Assembly (NCBI GenBank): GCA_020852275.1
Contig: JADZBE010000007.1
Span: 62,001-126,000, forward strand
Length of the DNA stretch: 64,000 nucleotides
Reading direction: 5' to 3'
Source of the DNA: Phycisphaerales bacterium
GTDB lineage: Bacteria; Planctomycetota; Phycisphaerae; UBA1845
Made by a program: the position numbers and the translations under genes. The stretch's first letter is position 1. Each line of letters begins with the position of its first letter. Of the stretch, positions 39,036 to 46,510 are shown one piece after another. The notes under the pieces were generated by a model. That model was not told where the DNA came from and made no database searches. It was given only the letters and a program-made list of their open reading frames with translations.

Positions 39036-41423
39036 ATGAGCGAAGCAAAGCCCGGCTTTTTCCAGCAAGTCCAGAGCTTTCCCTCCACGTTTTGGGTCGC
39101 CAACACGATGGAGATCTTCGAGCGCATGGCCTGGTACGGCTTCTTCGCCGTTTCCTCGCTGTACATCACCGGTCCCGCCGAGACCGGCGGACTGGGCTTC
39201 ACCTCCGAGCAGCGAGGTCAGCTTCAGGCCATCGTGCCGTTCATCCTTTACCTGCTGCCCGTCATCACGGGGGCGCTGGCGGACCGGTACGGCTACAAGA
39301 AGATGTTCCTCATCGCCTACACCGGCATGGTGGTGTTCTACTACGCGATGGGGCAGTTCAAGACCTTCCCCACGTTCCTCGCCGCGTTTCTGGCGGTTGC
39401 CTTGGTGGCCGCCATCTTCAAGCCGGTCGTAGTGGGAACCGTCGCCCGCGTCACCAACGAGAAGAACTCGGCGATGGGGTTCGGCATCTTCTACATGATG
39501 GTGAACGTGGGCGGGTTCGTAGGCCCACTCGTGGCCGGCGCGGTGCGCGGCGTGTCGTGGAAGTATGTCTTCATCGCCTGCTCGTGCTGGGCAGCGGTGA
39601 ACCTGGTGATCGTCAGCGTCTTTTACAGGGATCCCAGCACGGAGGCGACCTCAACCCAGAAGCGCACGCTCGGCAAAGTCGCGCGCGACATGGTCGAGGT
39701 GCTCGGCAATGTCCGCTTTGGCATCTGCGCCTTCACGGCGCTGATCGCGCTGATGCTCGCCAATCAGGAGTTCGAGTGGTTCAGTTGGACACGCTGCCTG
39801 ATCTTCATTCCGGCATGGCTGCTGCTGAACTTCGTCTGGGACGCTTTGATGCCCGCCGGCAGCGGCAACCCGGCGCACCCGGCCTCGCACGGACGCTCGT
39901 TCCTCGCCAAGCGCATGCACTGCAGCAACTGGCGCTTCGCGCTGTTCCTCCTGATCATGTCGGGCTTCTGGACCAGCTTTAATCAAATATTCCTGACCAT
40001 GCCGGAGTACATCCGCGACTACACCGACACCAAGCCCATGGTCGATGCGGGTCGCAAGGTGTTTGACTGGCTCGGCAAGCCGGGATGGCTCGACGGGCTG
40101 GCGGCGATCGAGGAAACGGAAATGCTCGCGGAGTTTGACAAGCTTGCCCGCCAGGGAGCCGGCATCCCCTCCATGGTTCCGCCCGAGCCGGAGAAGGAAT
40201 GGACGGCGGACCAGGCCAAGGTCAAGTTGCTGGAGGCGGCGTCCAGTTTGCGCCAGTTGTCAAGAGACAAACTGCTCAGCGACAACGATCGAAAGCCGCT
40301 CCTGACGATGGCCGACGAGCTGACGAAGGGAGCAGGTTCGCTGGCGCCCGCGCAGGCGAAAACCCTGACGGACGCGGCCACCGACTTGCACGACGGCGTG
40401 GACCGCAACGTTCGCACCAGGAAGCTCGACGCCGATCCCAGCCTGACGGACGAGGATCGGTCGACCATCGCCGCGCTGCTGCCGAAGCTGAACGCCCCCG
40501 AGGCGAAAAAATCGCTGCAGTTGCTGGACATCGTTGACGGCGCCAAGGCCGCACTGCAATACAAGGTCCGCATCCAACCGGAAGAACTGGCAGAGCTGCT
40601 GGAAAAGGCCCGAAACGCCAAGGCCCAGATCGATGACGACGGATTGTCCGTTGCGGTCGCCACGATCAACAAGCGCTTGGATTCCAAAGGCAAGCTCGCT
40701 TTCGCCGGCGAAGAGGAGACGCGACTTCGCGCTGCGTTGAAAGCGGCATTGGAAGCCCACGGCCCATTCGTTCCGAGGGATGCGGTCGTCGCTACGGCGA
40801 AGGAACTCTCCACGCCGCAGCGGGAGCTGGAGCCGGCCGTCTTTGCCATGGGCGTGCGGGATCTGGCGTATCGACCGACCATCTGGGCGCGACTGGATGC
40901 CGGAAGGCAGGTCAACCCCGAGCACATCGTCAACTTCGACGCGCTGGCCATCGTGCTGCTCCAAGTCATCGTGTCATTCATCATGGGCAAGTTTCACCAG
41001 TTCACGACGATGATCGTCGGGATGGTGATCGCCGCGGTGGGCATCGGCCTCTCGTGCGTGGCGGGCGGGACGATGGTCGGCCCGGTCGGCGGCTTGTTCA
41101 GCATCGTCGTCGCGGGGATCGTGATCTTCGCCATCGGCGAGATGATGGCCAGCCCGACCAGCCAGGAGTACGTCGGACGCATCGCGCCCAAAGACCGCGT
41201 GGCTGTGTACATGGGCTACTACTTCGTGGCAGTGGCGCTGGGCAACCTCTTTGGCGGCATCCTCTCCGGGCAGCTCTATGGAAAGCTCGCGCGTGACATG
41301 CAGCGCCCGGACCTGATGTGGTGGAGTTTTGGCGCCCTGATGCTCGGGACGGCTGTGATCTTTCTGCTGTACAACCGCTTCGCCCTGCCCAAGTCAGGCG
41401 GTGCGAGCATGAGGACCGCATAG
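39036..41423 (+). CDS. POT-family transporter with ~310-residue insert after TM7
   Basis: At 795 aa this is far larger than usual POT proteins. It begins at ATG 39036, with TTGAGGAG a short distance upstream. ERMAWYGFFAVSSLY and FYMMVNVGGFVGP correspond to the POT ExxER and FYxxINxG motifs. Two extra helices (ICAFTALIALMLA and LIFIPAWLLLNFVW) follow TM6, as in bacterial POT proteins. After TM7 (FALFLLIMSGFWTSFNQIF) a soluble segment of about 310 residues (325-634) is Lys/Glu/Ala-rich and mostly helical; membrane helices resume at FDALAIVLLQVIVSFIM. Topology places the insert in the periplasm. It follows the first POT gene by 77 bp, the same strand, and is probably co-transcribed. Confidence 0.88.
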   Translation: MSEAKPGFFQQVQSFPSTFWVANTMEIFERMAWYGFFAVSSLYITGPAETGGLGFTSEQRGQLQAIVPFILYLLPVITGALADRYGYKKMFLIAYTGMVVFYYAMGQFKTFPTFLAAFLAVALVAAIFKPVVVGTVARVTNEKNSAMGFGIFYMMVNVGGFVGPLVAGAVRGVSWKYVFIACSCWAAVNLVIVSVFYRDPSTEATSTQKRTLGKVARDMVEVLGNVRFGICAFTALIALMLANQEFEWFSWTRCLIFIPAWLLLNFVWDALMPAGSGNPAHPASHGRSFLAKRMHCSNWRFALFLLIMSGFWTSFNQIFLTMPEYIRDYTDTKPMVDAGRKVFDWLGKPGWLDGLAAIEETEMLAEFDKLARQGAGIPSMVPPEPEKEWTADQAKVKLLEAASSLRQLSRDKLLSDNDRKPLLTMADELTKGAGSLAPAQAKTLTDAATDLHDGVDRNVRTRKLDADPSLTDEDRSTIAALLPKLNAPEAKKSLQLLDIVDGAKAALQYKVRIQPEELAELLEKARNAKAQIDDDGLSVAVATINKRLDSKGKLAFAGEEETRLRAALKAALEAHGPFVPRDAVVATAKELSTPQRELEPAVFAMGVRDLAYRPTIWARLDAGRQVNPEHIVNFDALAIVLLQVIVSFIMGKFHQFTTMIVGMVIAAVGIGLSCVAGGTMVGPVGGLFSIVVAGIVIFAIGEMMASPTSQEYVGRIAPKDRVAVYMGYYFVAVALGNLFGGILSGQLYGKLARDMQRPDLMWWSFGALMLGTAVIFLLYNRFALPKSGGASMRTA

Positions 41424-41616
41424 GATTGCAGCGACGTGGGTCCGCATCGAGGGAAGGGGTGTGCGCAGGCGGTGAGAGGCCGCCAGCGTGGCAGGTTGGA
41501 AGCGGTTTCGTTGCACCCGGGGAACCGGAGAATTATCCACCTTCTCATCCCTCTTGGTTTCGCGTACAATCCCGCCGCGCCCGGGAGGGGCGGTCTCTTC
41601 CGACGCGCGAGTGGTG

Positions 41617-41624
41617 AAAAGGAG
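41617..41624 (+). promoter_or_regulatory. Strong ribosome-binding site for a miniprotein
   Basis: AAAAGGAG lies seven bases before ATG 41632 and is among the best ribosome sites in the window. It is the main support for the 26-codon gene that follows. Confidence 0.8.
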
Positions 41625-41631
41625 ATTCAAG

Positions 41632-41712
41632 ATGAGCTGGTGGATTTGGCTGGTGCTGGCGGGCATTGGAGCTTTGTTGTTCTTCCCGAACCTGCTCACG
41701 CCGGCAGCGTGA
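41632..41712 (+). CDS. Single-pass membrane miniprotein (26 aa), MSW type
   Basis: The predicted peptide is MSWWIWLVLAGIGALLFFPN followed by LLTPAA. It is one hydrophobic helix preceded by a Trp-rich start, with almost no charge. AAAAGGAG with ideal spacing precedes it. It starts 208 bp after the second POT gene and before an unknown membrane protein, same strand. Its organisation resembles small transporter-associated peptides. A second peptide of the same size and MSW start lies at 42922-42999. Too short for homology by eye; support is ribosome site, hydrophobicity and recurrence. Confidence 0.65.
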   Translation: MSWWIWLVLAGIGALLFFPNLLTPAA

Positions 41713-41925
41713 TCGCGTCCGTTCGTGGGCCTCGCCAACCCGTCCGGTTGGCGAGGCCGCTTCCTTTCTTCGCCCCATGCGCACAGGCGAGCCGCGAGCT
41801 TCACCTCGCGCGGATTCCGATCCGCGCGGACTTCGGTTCGGGTGGACCTGACGTCCGGTGCCGAAGGAGCAACTCCGGACTCACTGCCTCGGGCAACCCT
41901 CTGCCTCAAACTGCAAAGGCACGTC

Positions 41926-42714
41926 ATGGCTTGGGAAAACCATCCCTTACCCACGCGCTCGACGACGCCTCAAGAGATTCTCGCCATCCTCGGGAAGGAC
42001 TACCGGCAAGGGGCGGCCTGCGGCGACATCTTCATGGACCTGGAGGAGTTGACGTTTGAGACGACCGTGGATCGGTGGATGAACTACGACGAGTTCCCGA
42101 ACTGGCGCCGCTGGGGCGAATGGTTGAACACCCGGTTCGACACTCACTTCACCCCTTACGCCTGGAAGCGCGTGCTGACGCCGATGAAGAAACGCACGCT
42201 TCGCGGAGTCTGCGAGTTGATCGCCGGCCGGGCGCGAGTGCCGGTTGTGGCGCCGGCGATGGTCTTGGGCAAACCGTGCGATTCCGCCGGTGCGTTCCTG
42301 ACGTTGCGTGAGCTGCTGCGTCAACGCAACGCCCATGTCGCGGAACTTCGCCCCTCCACAACGGTCGAGGATTTCGTCCGCAGCCATCCGGTTGACCTGT
42401 TGCCTGAGCTGGTTCGGCTTCGCCCCAACGGCTGGCCGGCGCTTGAGCTGACGTGGAGGGGGCACGCGAGTTCCACGTTGACGTTTGCAATGTTCCTTGC
42501 GGGCATGGCGGTGGCGATGCTTGGGGTCATCCTGCAATGGATGGGGTGGGAGCCGGGTTGCTTCCTGAGCCTCTTCGGAAGCACGTCGGCGCTGCTGGGA
42601 TATCTTGGACAGTGGTTCACCCCGGACGCGACGGTCGAGCGCGTCGAATTCGGCTCGTTGCGGACGTTCCGTGACATCTGCCACGCCCTGACGGCGCGGC
42701 CGTGCCAGGGCTGA
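41926..42714 (+). CDS. Unknown protein with two C-terminal membrane helices
   Basis: This 262-aa protein starts at ATG 41926 (MAWENHPLPTRSTTP); a frame open to 41725 has no ribosome site or conserved look. The N-terminal 180 residues are soluble, Trp- and Arg-rich (WMNYDEFPNWRRWGEWL, LTPMKKRTLRGVCELIAGRA), and resemble no family I know. Two helices (STLTFAMFLAGMAVAMLGVI and CFLSLFGSTSALLGYLGQWF) follow, then a short tail. It lies between the two MSW miniproteins in the POT/pepT locus. An accessory membrane role there is only an inference from location. Confidence 0.65.
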   Translation: MAWENHPLPTRSTTPQEILAILGKDYRQGAACGDIFMDLEELTFETTVDRWMNYDEFPNWRRWGEWLNTRFDTHFTPYAWKRVLTPMKKRTLRGVCELIAGRARVPVVAPAMVLGKPCDSAGAFLTLRELLRQRNAHVAELRPSTTVEDFVRSHPVDLLPELVRLRPNGWPALELTWRGHASSTLTFAMFLAGMAVAMLGVILQWMGWEPGCFLSLFGSTSALLGYLGQWFTPDATVERVEFGSLRTFRDICHALTARPCQG

Positions 42715-42910
42715 TGCGCACAATGCGGCAGCGCACCCCCCGGTCTCCTGCCGCGCACGAACCAGCACGAACACGCCGTCCTGGGCATCATGGTCCCCCA
42801 GCCATCGTGAGCATCGTGTTTCCTCCCCGCCGTCGGCGCATATCATGTCCCTGTGCGCCGCCGGCTTGGCGCGTGACGCCGGGTTTAGCACGCGGCGTGC
42901 AGGACTGCAG

Positions 42911-42915
42911 AGGAG
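42911..42915 (+). promoter_or_regulatory. Strong ribosome-binding site for the second miniprotein
   Basis: AGGAG lies six bases before ATG 42922, within GCAGAGGAGAATCTC. It supports translation of the 25-codon gene. Confidence 0.75.
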
Positions 42916-42921
42916 AATCTC

Positions 42922-42999
42922 ATGTCGTGGGGCTTTTTCGGACTGGTCGCACTGTACCTGGTGCTGATCGGCTACTTGATTCAGACGGCCGGATCGTGA
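42922..42999 (+). CDS. Single-pass membrane miniprotein (25 aa), MSW type
   Basis: The peptide is MSWGFFGLVALYLVLIGYLI then QTAGS. It is one hydrophobic helix with an MSW start like the peptide at 41632-41712, a polar C-terminus and no charged residue. AGGAG with good spacing precedes it. It ends 52 bp before pepT on the same strand and is probably co-transcribed. With the other miniprotein it may be a regulatory or assembly peptide for the nearby transporters, which is not shown by sequence alone. Confidence 0.65.
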   Translation: MSWGFFGLVALYLVLIGYLIQTAGS

Positions 43000-43051
43000 G
43001 CGGCACAAGGCGCGGGGGCCTGCCTTTTCACTGGATGAGGAGCACAATCGC

Positions 43052-44305
43052 ATGTCGGCACTCCTGGAACGTTTCCTTCGTTACGTGAAGATCGAAACCA
43101 CCGCCGATGAGCGGAGCACGACGTATCCGAGCACGGCCACGCAGCTTGAGCTGAGCAAGCTGCTGCGTGACGAGCTTCAGGCTATCGGCGCGGCCGATGT
43201 GCACATGAGCGAGTTCGGCATCGTCACCGCGACGATCCCTTCGACGATCAAGGGCGCTACGGGCGGCACGGGCGGCAAGGGTGAGCCGCCGACGATCGCC
43301 CTCTTCGCCCATGTGGATACCTCCCCCGAGTTCACCGCGAAAAACGTCAACCCGCAGGTCATCCGCAACTACGACGGCAAGGACATCGTGCTCCCCAACT
43401 TCAAGGAGCGCGTCATCCGCACGTGCGAAACGCCGGGCCTGGCGGAGCTGAAAGGCAAGACGCTCATCACCACCGACGGCACGACGCTCCTCGGCGCGGA
43501 TGACAAGAGCGGCGTCGCCGTCATCATGACCGCCGCCGAGCATCTGCTGAAAAACCCGAGCATCGCGCATGGCCGCATCCGCGTCTGCTTCACCTGCGAC
43601 GAGGAGGTGGGCCACGGCGTCGATCACGTGGACCTCAAACAACTCGGCGCGCAGGTCGGCTACACGCTGGACGGCGAGGCGCAGGGCATCATCGACGCGG
43701 AGACCTTTTCGGCCGACCTCGCGGTGGTCACGGTGACGGGCATCAACACGCATCCGTCGGAAGGCAAGGGCCGCATGGTCAACGCCATCCGCATCCTGTC
43801 GGACTTTCTCTCGCGGCTGCCGTGGCAGTGGATGTCGCCGGAGGCGACGGACGGGCGCGACGGCTTCATGCACCCGTACAAGATTGAAGGCGGCGTGCCG
43901 GAAGCGAGCGTGCGCATCCTCCTGCGCGACTTCGTCACCGCGAATTTGCGCAAGGAGGAGGCGATCCTAGAGAGCATCGCCGCCGCCCTCCGCGCCGAGC
44001 ACCCGCGCGCCAAGATCGACATCAAGATCACCGAGCAGTACCGCAACATGGCCGACGGGCTGAAGAAAGAGCCGCGCGCCATCGCCAAGGCGGTCGAGGC
44101 GTTCAAGGCGCTGGGCATCGAGCCGAAGCTCAACATCGTCCGCGGCGGCACCGACGGCTCGCGCCTGACCGAGAAGGGCCTGCCCACGCCCAACCTCGCC
44201 ACCGGCATGCACAACTTCCACTCCCCGCTGGAATGGGCGTGCCTGGAGGAAATGGAGACGGCGGTGAAGATGCTGATTGAACTGGCGAAGGCGTGGGGGA
44301 GGTAG
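43052..44305 (+). CDS. pepT: Peptidase T (tripeptide aminopeptidase)
   Basis: At 417 aa it matches the family length. M20B zinc-peptidase motifs are in place: LFAHVDTSPE (His and Asp), LLGADDKSGVAVIM (bridging Asp), CFTCDEEVGHG (catalytic and metal Glu), VNAIRILSDF and the C-terminal GGTDGSRLTEKGLP and GMHNFHSPLEW (metal His). It removes the N-terminal residue from tripeptides in the cytoplasm using two zinc ions. The location downstream of two POT importers fits uptake then hydrolysis of short peptides. Its last 115 bp (44191-44305) are repeated twice more downstream. Confidence 0.95.
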   Translation: MSALLERFLRYVKIETTADERSTTYPSTATQLELSKLLRDELQAIGAADVHMSEFGIVTATIPSTIKGATGGTGGKGEPPTIALFAHVDTSPEFTAKNVNPQVIRNYDGKDIVLPNFKERVIRTCETPGLAELKGKTLITTDGTTLLGADDKSGVAVIMTAAEHLLKNPSIAHGRIRVCFTCDEEVGHGVDHVDLKQLGAQVGYTLDGEAQGIIDAETFSADLAVVTVTGINTHPSEGKGRMVNAIRILSDFLSRLPWQWMSPEATDGRDGFMHPYKIEGGVPEASVRILLRDFVTANLRKEEAILESIAAALRAEHPRAKIDIKITEQYRNMADGLKKEPRAIAKAVEAFKALGIEPKLNIVRGGTDGSRLTEKGLPTPNLATGMHNFHSPLEWACLEEMETAVKMLIELAKAWGR

Positions 44306-44526
44306 CCTCCAATTTGGATTGCGATTTCTGAATAGCCCGAAATTCGAGCGCGCCGTCAGAGCCGCGCGCGTAAGCAAGCGGGCGCCTCCGGTCGAGAGTT
44401 GCGGGTGCGATCATCTGCTTTGCGTGGAGTCTTGGGGAATGGGTTAAACTCCGAGTTGAGAAGGAGGATCGTTCCCGCGTGCGGACCCGTTCGGGACGCT
44501 CCCTGACGGTCGCGGCTCTGAAACGC

Positions 44527-44640
44527 CAACTTCGCCGCCGGCATGCGCACTTCCGATCCCCGCTGGAATGGGCGTGTATGGGGGAGACGGGAACGGCGGT
44601 GAAGATGCTGATCGAACTGGAGAAAGCGTGGGGGAAGTAG
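44527..44640 (+). pseudogene. Second copy of the pepT 3' end
   Basis: These 114 bp align along the full last 115 bp of pepT, ending with the same GTGGGGGAAGTAG-type stop. One deletion within ATGCGCACTTCCGATCCCCG breaks the frame, and several substitutions are present. The copy is preceded at 44498-44520 by the GCTCCCTGACGGTCGCGG dispersed element, which native pepT lacks at that place. Confidence 0.93.
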
Positions 44641-44664
44641 ACGCCCTTTGGAGTTGACCGCGCT

Positions 44665-45546
44665 ATGACTTGGACCAATGCCACTGAAATCGTCAAGGCT
44701 GCGAGCGAGCCGATCTGCAAATTGATTGAGACGGTCGGAGCCTTTGTGGGCGAGGCATATCAGCCGAGGCTCATGGTCAGGAGTGCGCGGGCTGAAGTGG
44801 AATCCGCTATTATCCGTGCGGAAGGGCAGGAGAAACTCACAAAAATCCAGCAACGAACCCTCGAACGATTGTTTCGGACTGAAACCCGTCGTCAGCATAA
44901 CATCGAACGCATCGTTGATGAGGCGGCGAGTAGCATACCCGATGACGTGTCCCAAACACCGGTTTCGGAGGATTGGATCGTACGCTTCTTTGAGGGTTGC
45001 CAAGACGTATCAGAAGCCGAGATGCAAGCGTTATGGGGGCGCATCCTTTCGGGCGAGGTTACGCAACCAGGATCGTTCTCGCCCTACACTCTTGACATCC
45101 TCCGCTTGATCAGAAAACGCGAGGCGGAGATGTTCACTTTATTTTGCACGCTGGTCTGGCAAATCAACGGTCAGCCAACGGTGCTTTTCCCCAGAAAGAG
45201 CGAATATTCGAAGCGTTACGCGCCGCTTCAGAACTTGAATCACTTGGAGTCGCTTGGATTGCTGCGGTTCGAATCGGAGTTCATGCAGTACTCCTTCACA
45301 TGTCCCGGCCCGGCCGCGCTCCTTTCGTACTTCGGTCGGAAATGTGTTCTGAAGGCGGCAAAGGAGCCCATTAAGCTGGAGATCGGAAGTGTCCTGCTAA
45401 GCCCCTCAGGCATAGAGCTCTTCCGAGTCGTAACACCGATCTCGGATGCGAAGTGCTATGACGAAGTTGTGGAATCTCTCGGAAAGGCTGACTTCGAGAT
45501 CTATCCCGTGACGGCGGAGGTGACCCATGCACCGAACGCCCGATAA
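44665..45546 (+). CDS. DUF2806-like protein
   Basis: This 293-aa protein begins at ATG 44665. The central block KLTKIQQRTLERLFRTETRR, QHNIERIVDEA and DWIVRFFEGCQDVSEAEMQ, then LWGRILSGEVTQPGSFSPYT, matches my memory of the DUF2806 / TIGR03899 family, whose function is unknown; members are often found in accessory regions. G+C is clearly lower than its surroundings: 29 of 60 bases are G or C in 44821-44880. It overlaps the following small gene by 20 bases. It is bracketed by direct repeats of the pepT tail. Horizontal acquisition is likely; a role in defence is speculation. Confidence 0.7.
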   Translation: MTWTNATEIVKAASEPICKLIETVGAFVGEAYQPRLMVRSARAEVESAIIRAEGQEKLTKIQQRTLERLFRTETRRQHNIERIVDEAASSIPDDVSQTPVSEDWIVRFFEGCQDVSEAEMQALWGRILSGEVTQPGSFSPYTLDILRLIRKREAEMFTLFCTLVWQINGQPTVLFPRKSEYSKRYAPLQNLNHLESLGLLRFESEFMQYSFTCPGPAALLSYFGRKCVLKAAKEPIKLEIGSVLLSPSGIELFRVVTPISDAKCYDEVVESLGKADFEIYPVTAEVTHAPNAR

Positions 45547-45769
45547 CATCCGGCGCGAGGGATTGAAAGCTCTTCGGGAGCGTCTTGGCCACGCAGGCAT
45601 GATCTGCTTCCTCCAGCAGTTTGAGACTGGCCACGGCGACTACGCCGCGGAGCGTCGGGAGTGGGTGGATCGCATCACCATGGACGACATCAAGCAAGCA
45701 GCGCGCCAGCCGAGGCGAGCCCAGGCCAAGAAGAAGCCCCGCCGATCGAACCGGGGGCGATCGAGCTGA
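45527..45769 (+). CDS. Small conserved-looking protein, possible antitoxin-like partner
   Basis: The 80-aa product starts MHRTPDNIRREGLKALRERL with GHAGMICFLQQFETGHGDYA next, a pattern I recall from small hypothetical proteins in cyanobacteria and other phyla. The C-terminus becomes Lys/Arg/Pro-rich (RAQAKKKPRRSNRGRSS). Its last codons and stop lie in sequence that aligns with a remnant of pepT, so its original C-terminus may have been replaced at the junction. The 20-base overlap with the DUF2806 gene suggests co-translation. The function is unassigned. Confidence 0.6.
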   Translation: MHRTPDNIRREGLKALRERLGHAGMICFLQQFETGHGDYAAERREWVDRITMDDIKQAARQPRRAQAKKKPRRSNRGRSS

Positions 45770-45988
45770 GAAAGAGTCTCGTCCGCGATGGCGCCGACGG
45801 CGCGCGGCTGAAGGGAAGCGTTCAGCCCGGACGGGAAATAGACCACTCCCTCACGGTCGCGGATCTGAAACATCAACCTCGCTCCCGGCGTGCACAACTT
45901 CCACTCGCCGCTGGAATGGGCGTGCCTGGAGGAAATGGAGACGGCGGTGAAGATGCTCATCGAACTGGCGAAGGCGTGGGGGAAGTAG
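45758..45988 (+). pseudogene. Third copy of the pepT 3' end
   Basis: The last 115 bp (45874-45988) match the native pepT tail end to end with few changes (GTGCACAACTTCCACTCGCC versus ATGCACAACTTCCACTCCCC). Upstream, 45758-45818 also aligns with the GGTDGSRL-encoding part of pepT. In between lies about 50 bp not in pepT, including the dispersed element at 45845-45866. The same element precedes copy two, so the two extra copies share an origin. They stand 1347 bp apart in direct orientation. Confidence 0.92.
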
Positions 45989-45991
45989 GGA

Positions 45992-46510
45992 ATGCACAGC
46001 CGCAAAAAAGGTGCAGCGGCTTTCCCGATGAATCCGCGGCGATCACGGTTCCTCGTGCGAACGGGGCTGGTGTGCTCGGTGCTTGTTGCCTTCGCTTGGG
46101 GTGCGAGCATTTGGCGTGGCGTCTACTACAACGCAACAGGCATTGGACCTGGTGCTTCCGAACCAGGACTCAGTCGCGAACGCGTAGCGAGCTTCTGCAT
46201 TCGTGACGGGTACGTTTGCTTCGGATGGGGCTCGTGTTTCGCTGGGCCCAATGGGGAGTGGTATTGTCGCGTACCCGAACGGTTCGATCACGGGTTCGGA
46301 TTCTTCGATTTATGGACATTTTCCAATCCAACATCTATCTATGCTGGTATTCCTCTATGGGTCCCCTTGATGGCCTTAGCCGTTCCAACGACCATCGCGT
46401 GGCGTCGCTTGAATCGCAAATCGAAGCATTGTTGCAAAATTCGCGGCTACCACCTCACCGGCAACGTCTCCGGCGTGTGTCCGGAGTGCGGCACGGTGGT
46501 CAAACGATGA
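45992..46510 (+). CDS. Membrane protein with degenerate zinc-ribbon tail
   Basis: This 172-aa protein starts at ATG 45992, or ATG 46028 (MNPRRSRFLVR). A first helix (RTGLVCSVLVAFAWGASIW) and a second (IPLWVPLMALAVPTTIAW) enclose a Cys-rich extracytoplasmic loop (CIRDGYVCFGWGSC). The tail reads CCKIRGYHLTGNVSGVCPEC, the planctomycete zinc-ribbon tail, but the second Cys of the first CxxC pair is Arg, so metal binding may be lost. Its ribosome site lies in the duplicated pepT tail immediately before it. Its stop overlaps the next start (ATGA). Confidence 0.7.
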   Translation: MHSRKKGAAAFPMNPRRSRFLVRTGLVCSVLVAFAWGASIWRGVYYNATGIGPGASEPGLSRERVASFCIRDGYVCFGWGSCFAGPNGEWYCRVPERFDHGFGFFDLWTFSNPTSIYAGIPLWVPLMALAVPTTIAWRRLNRKSKHCCKIRGYHLTGNVSGVCPECGTVVKR

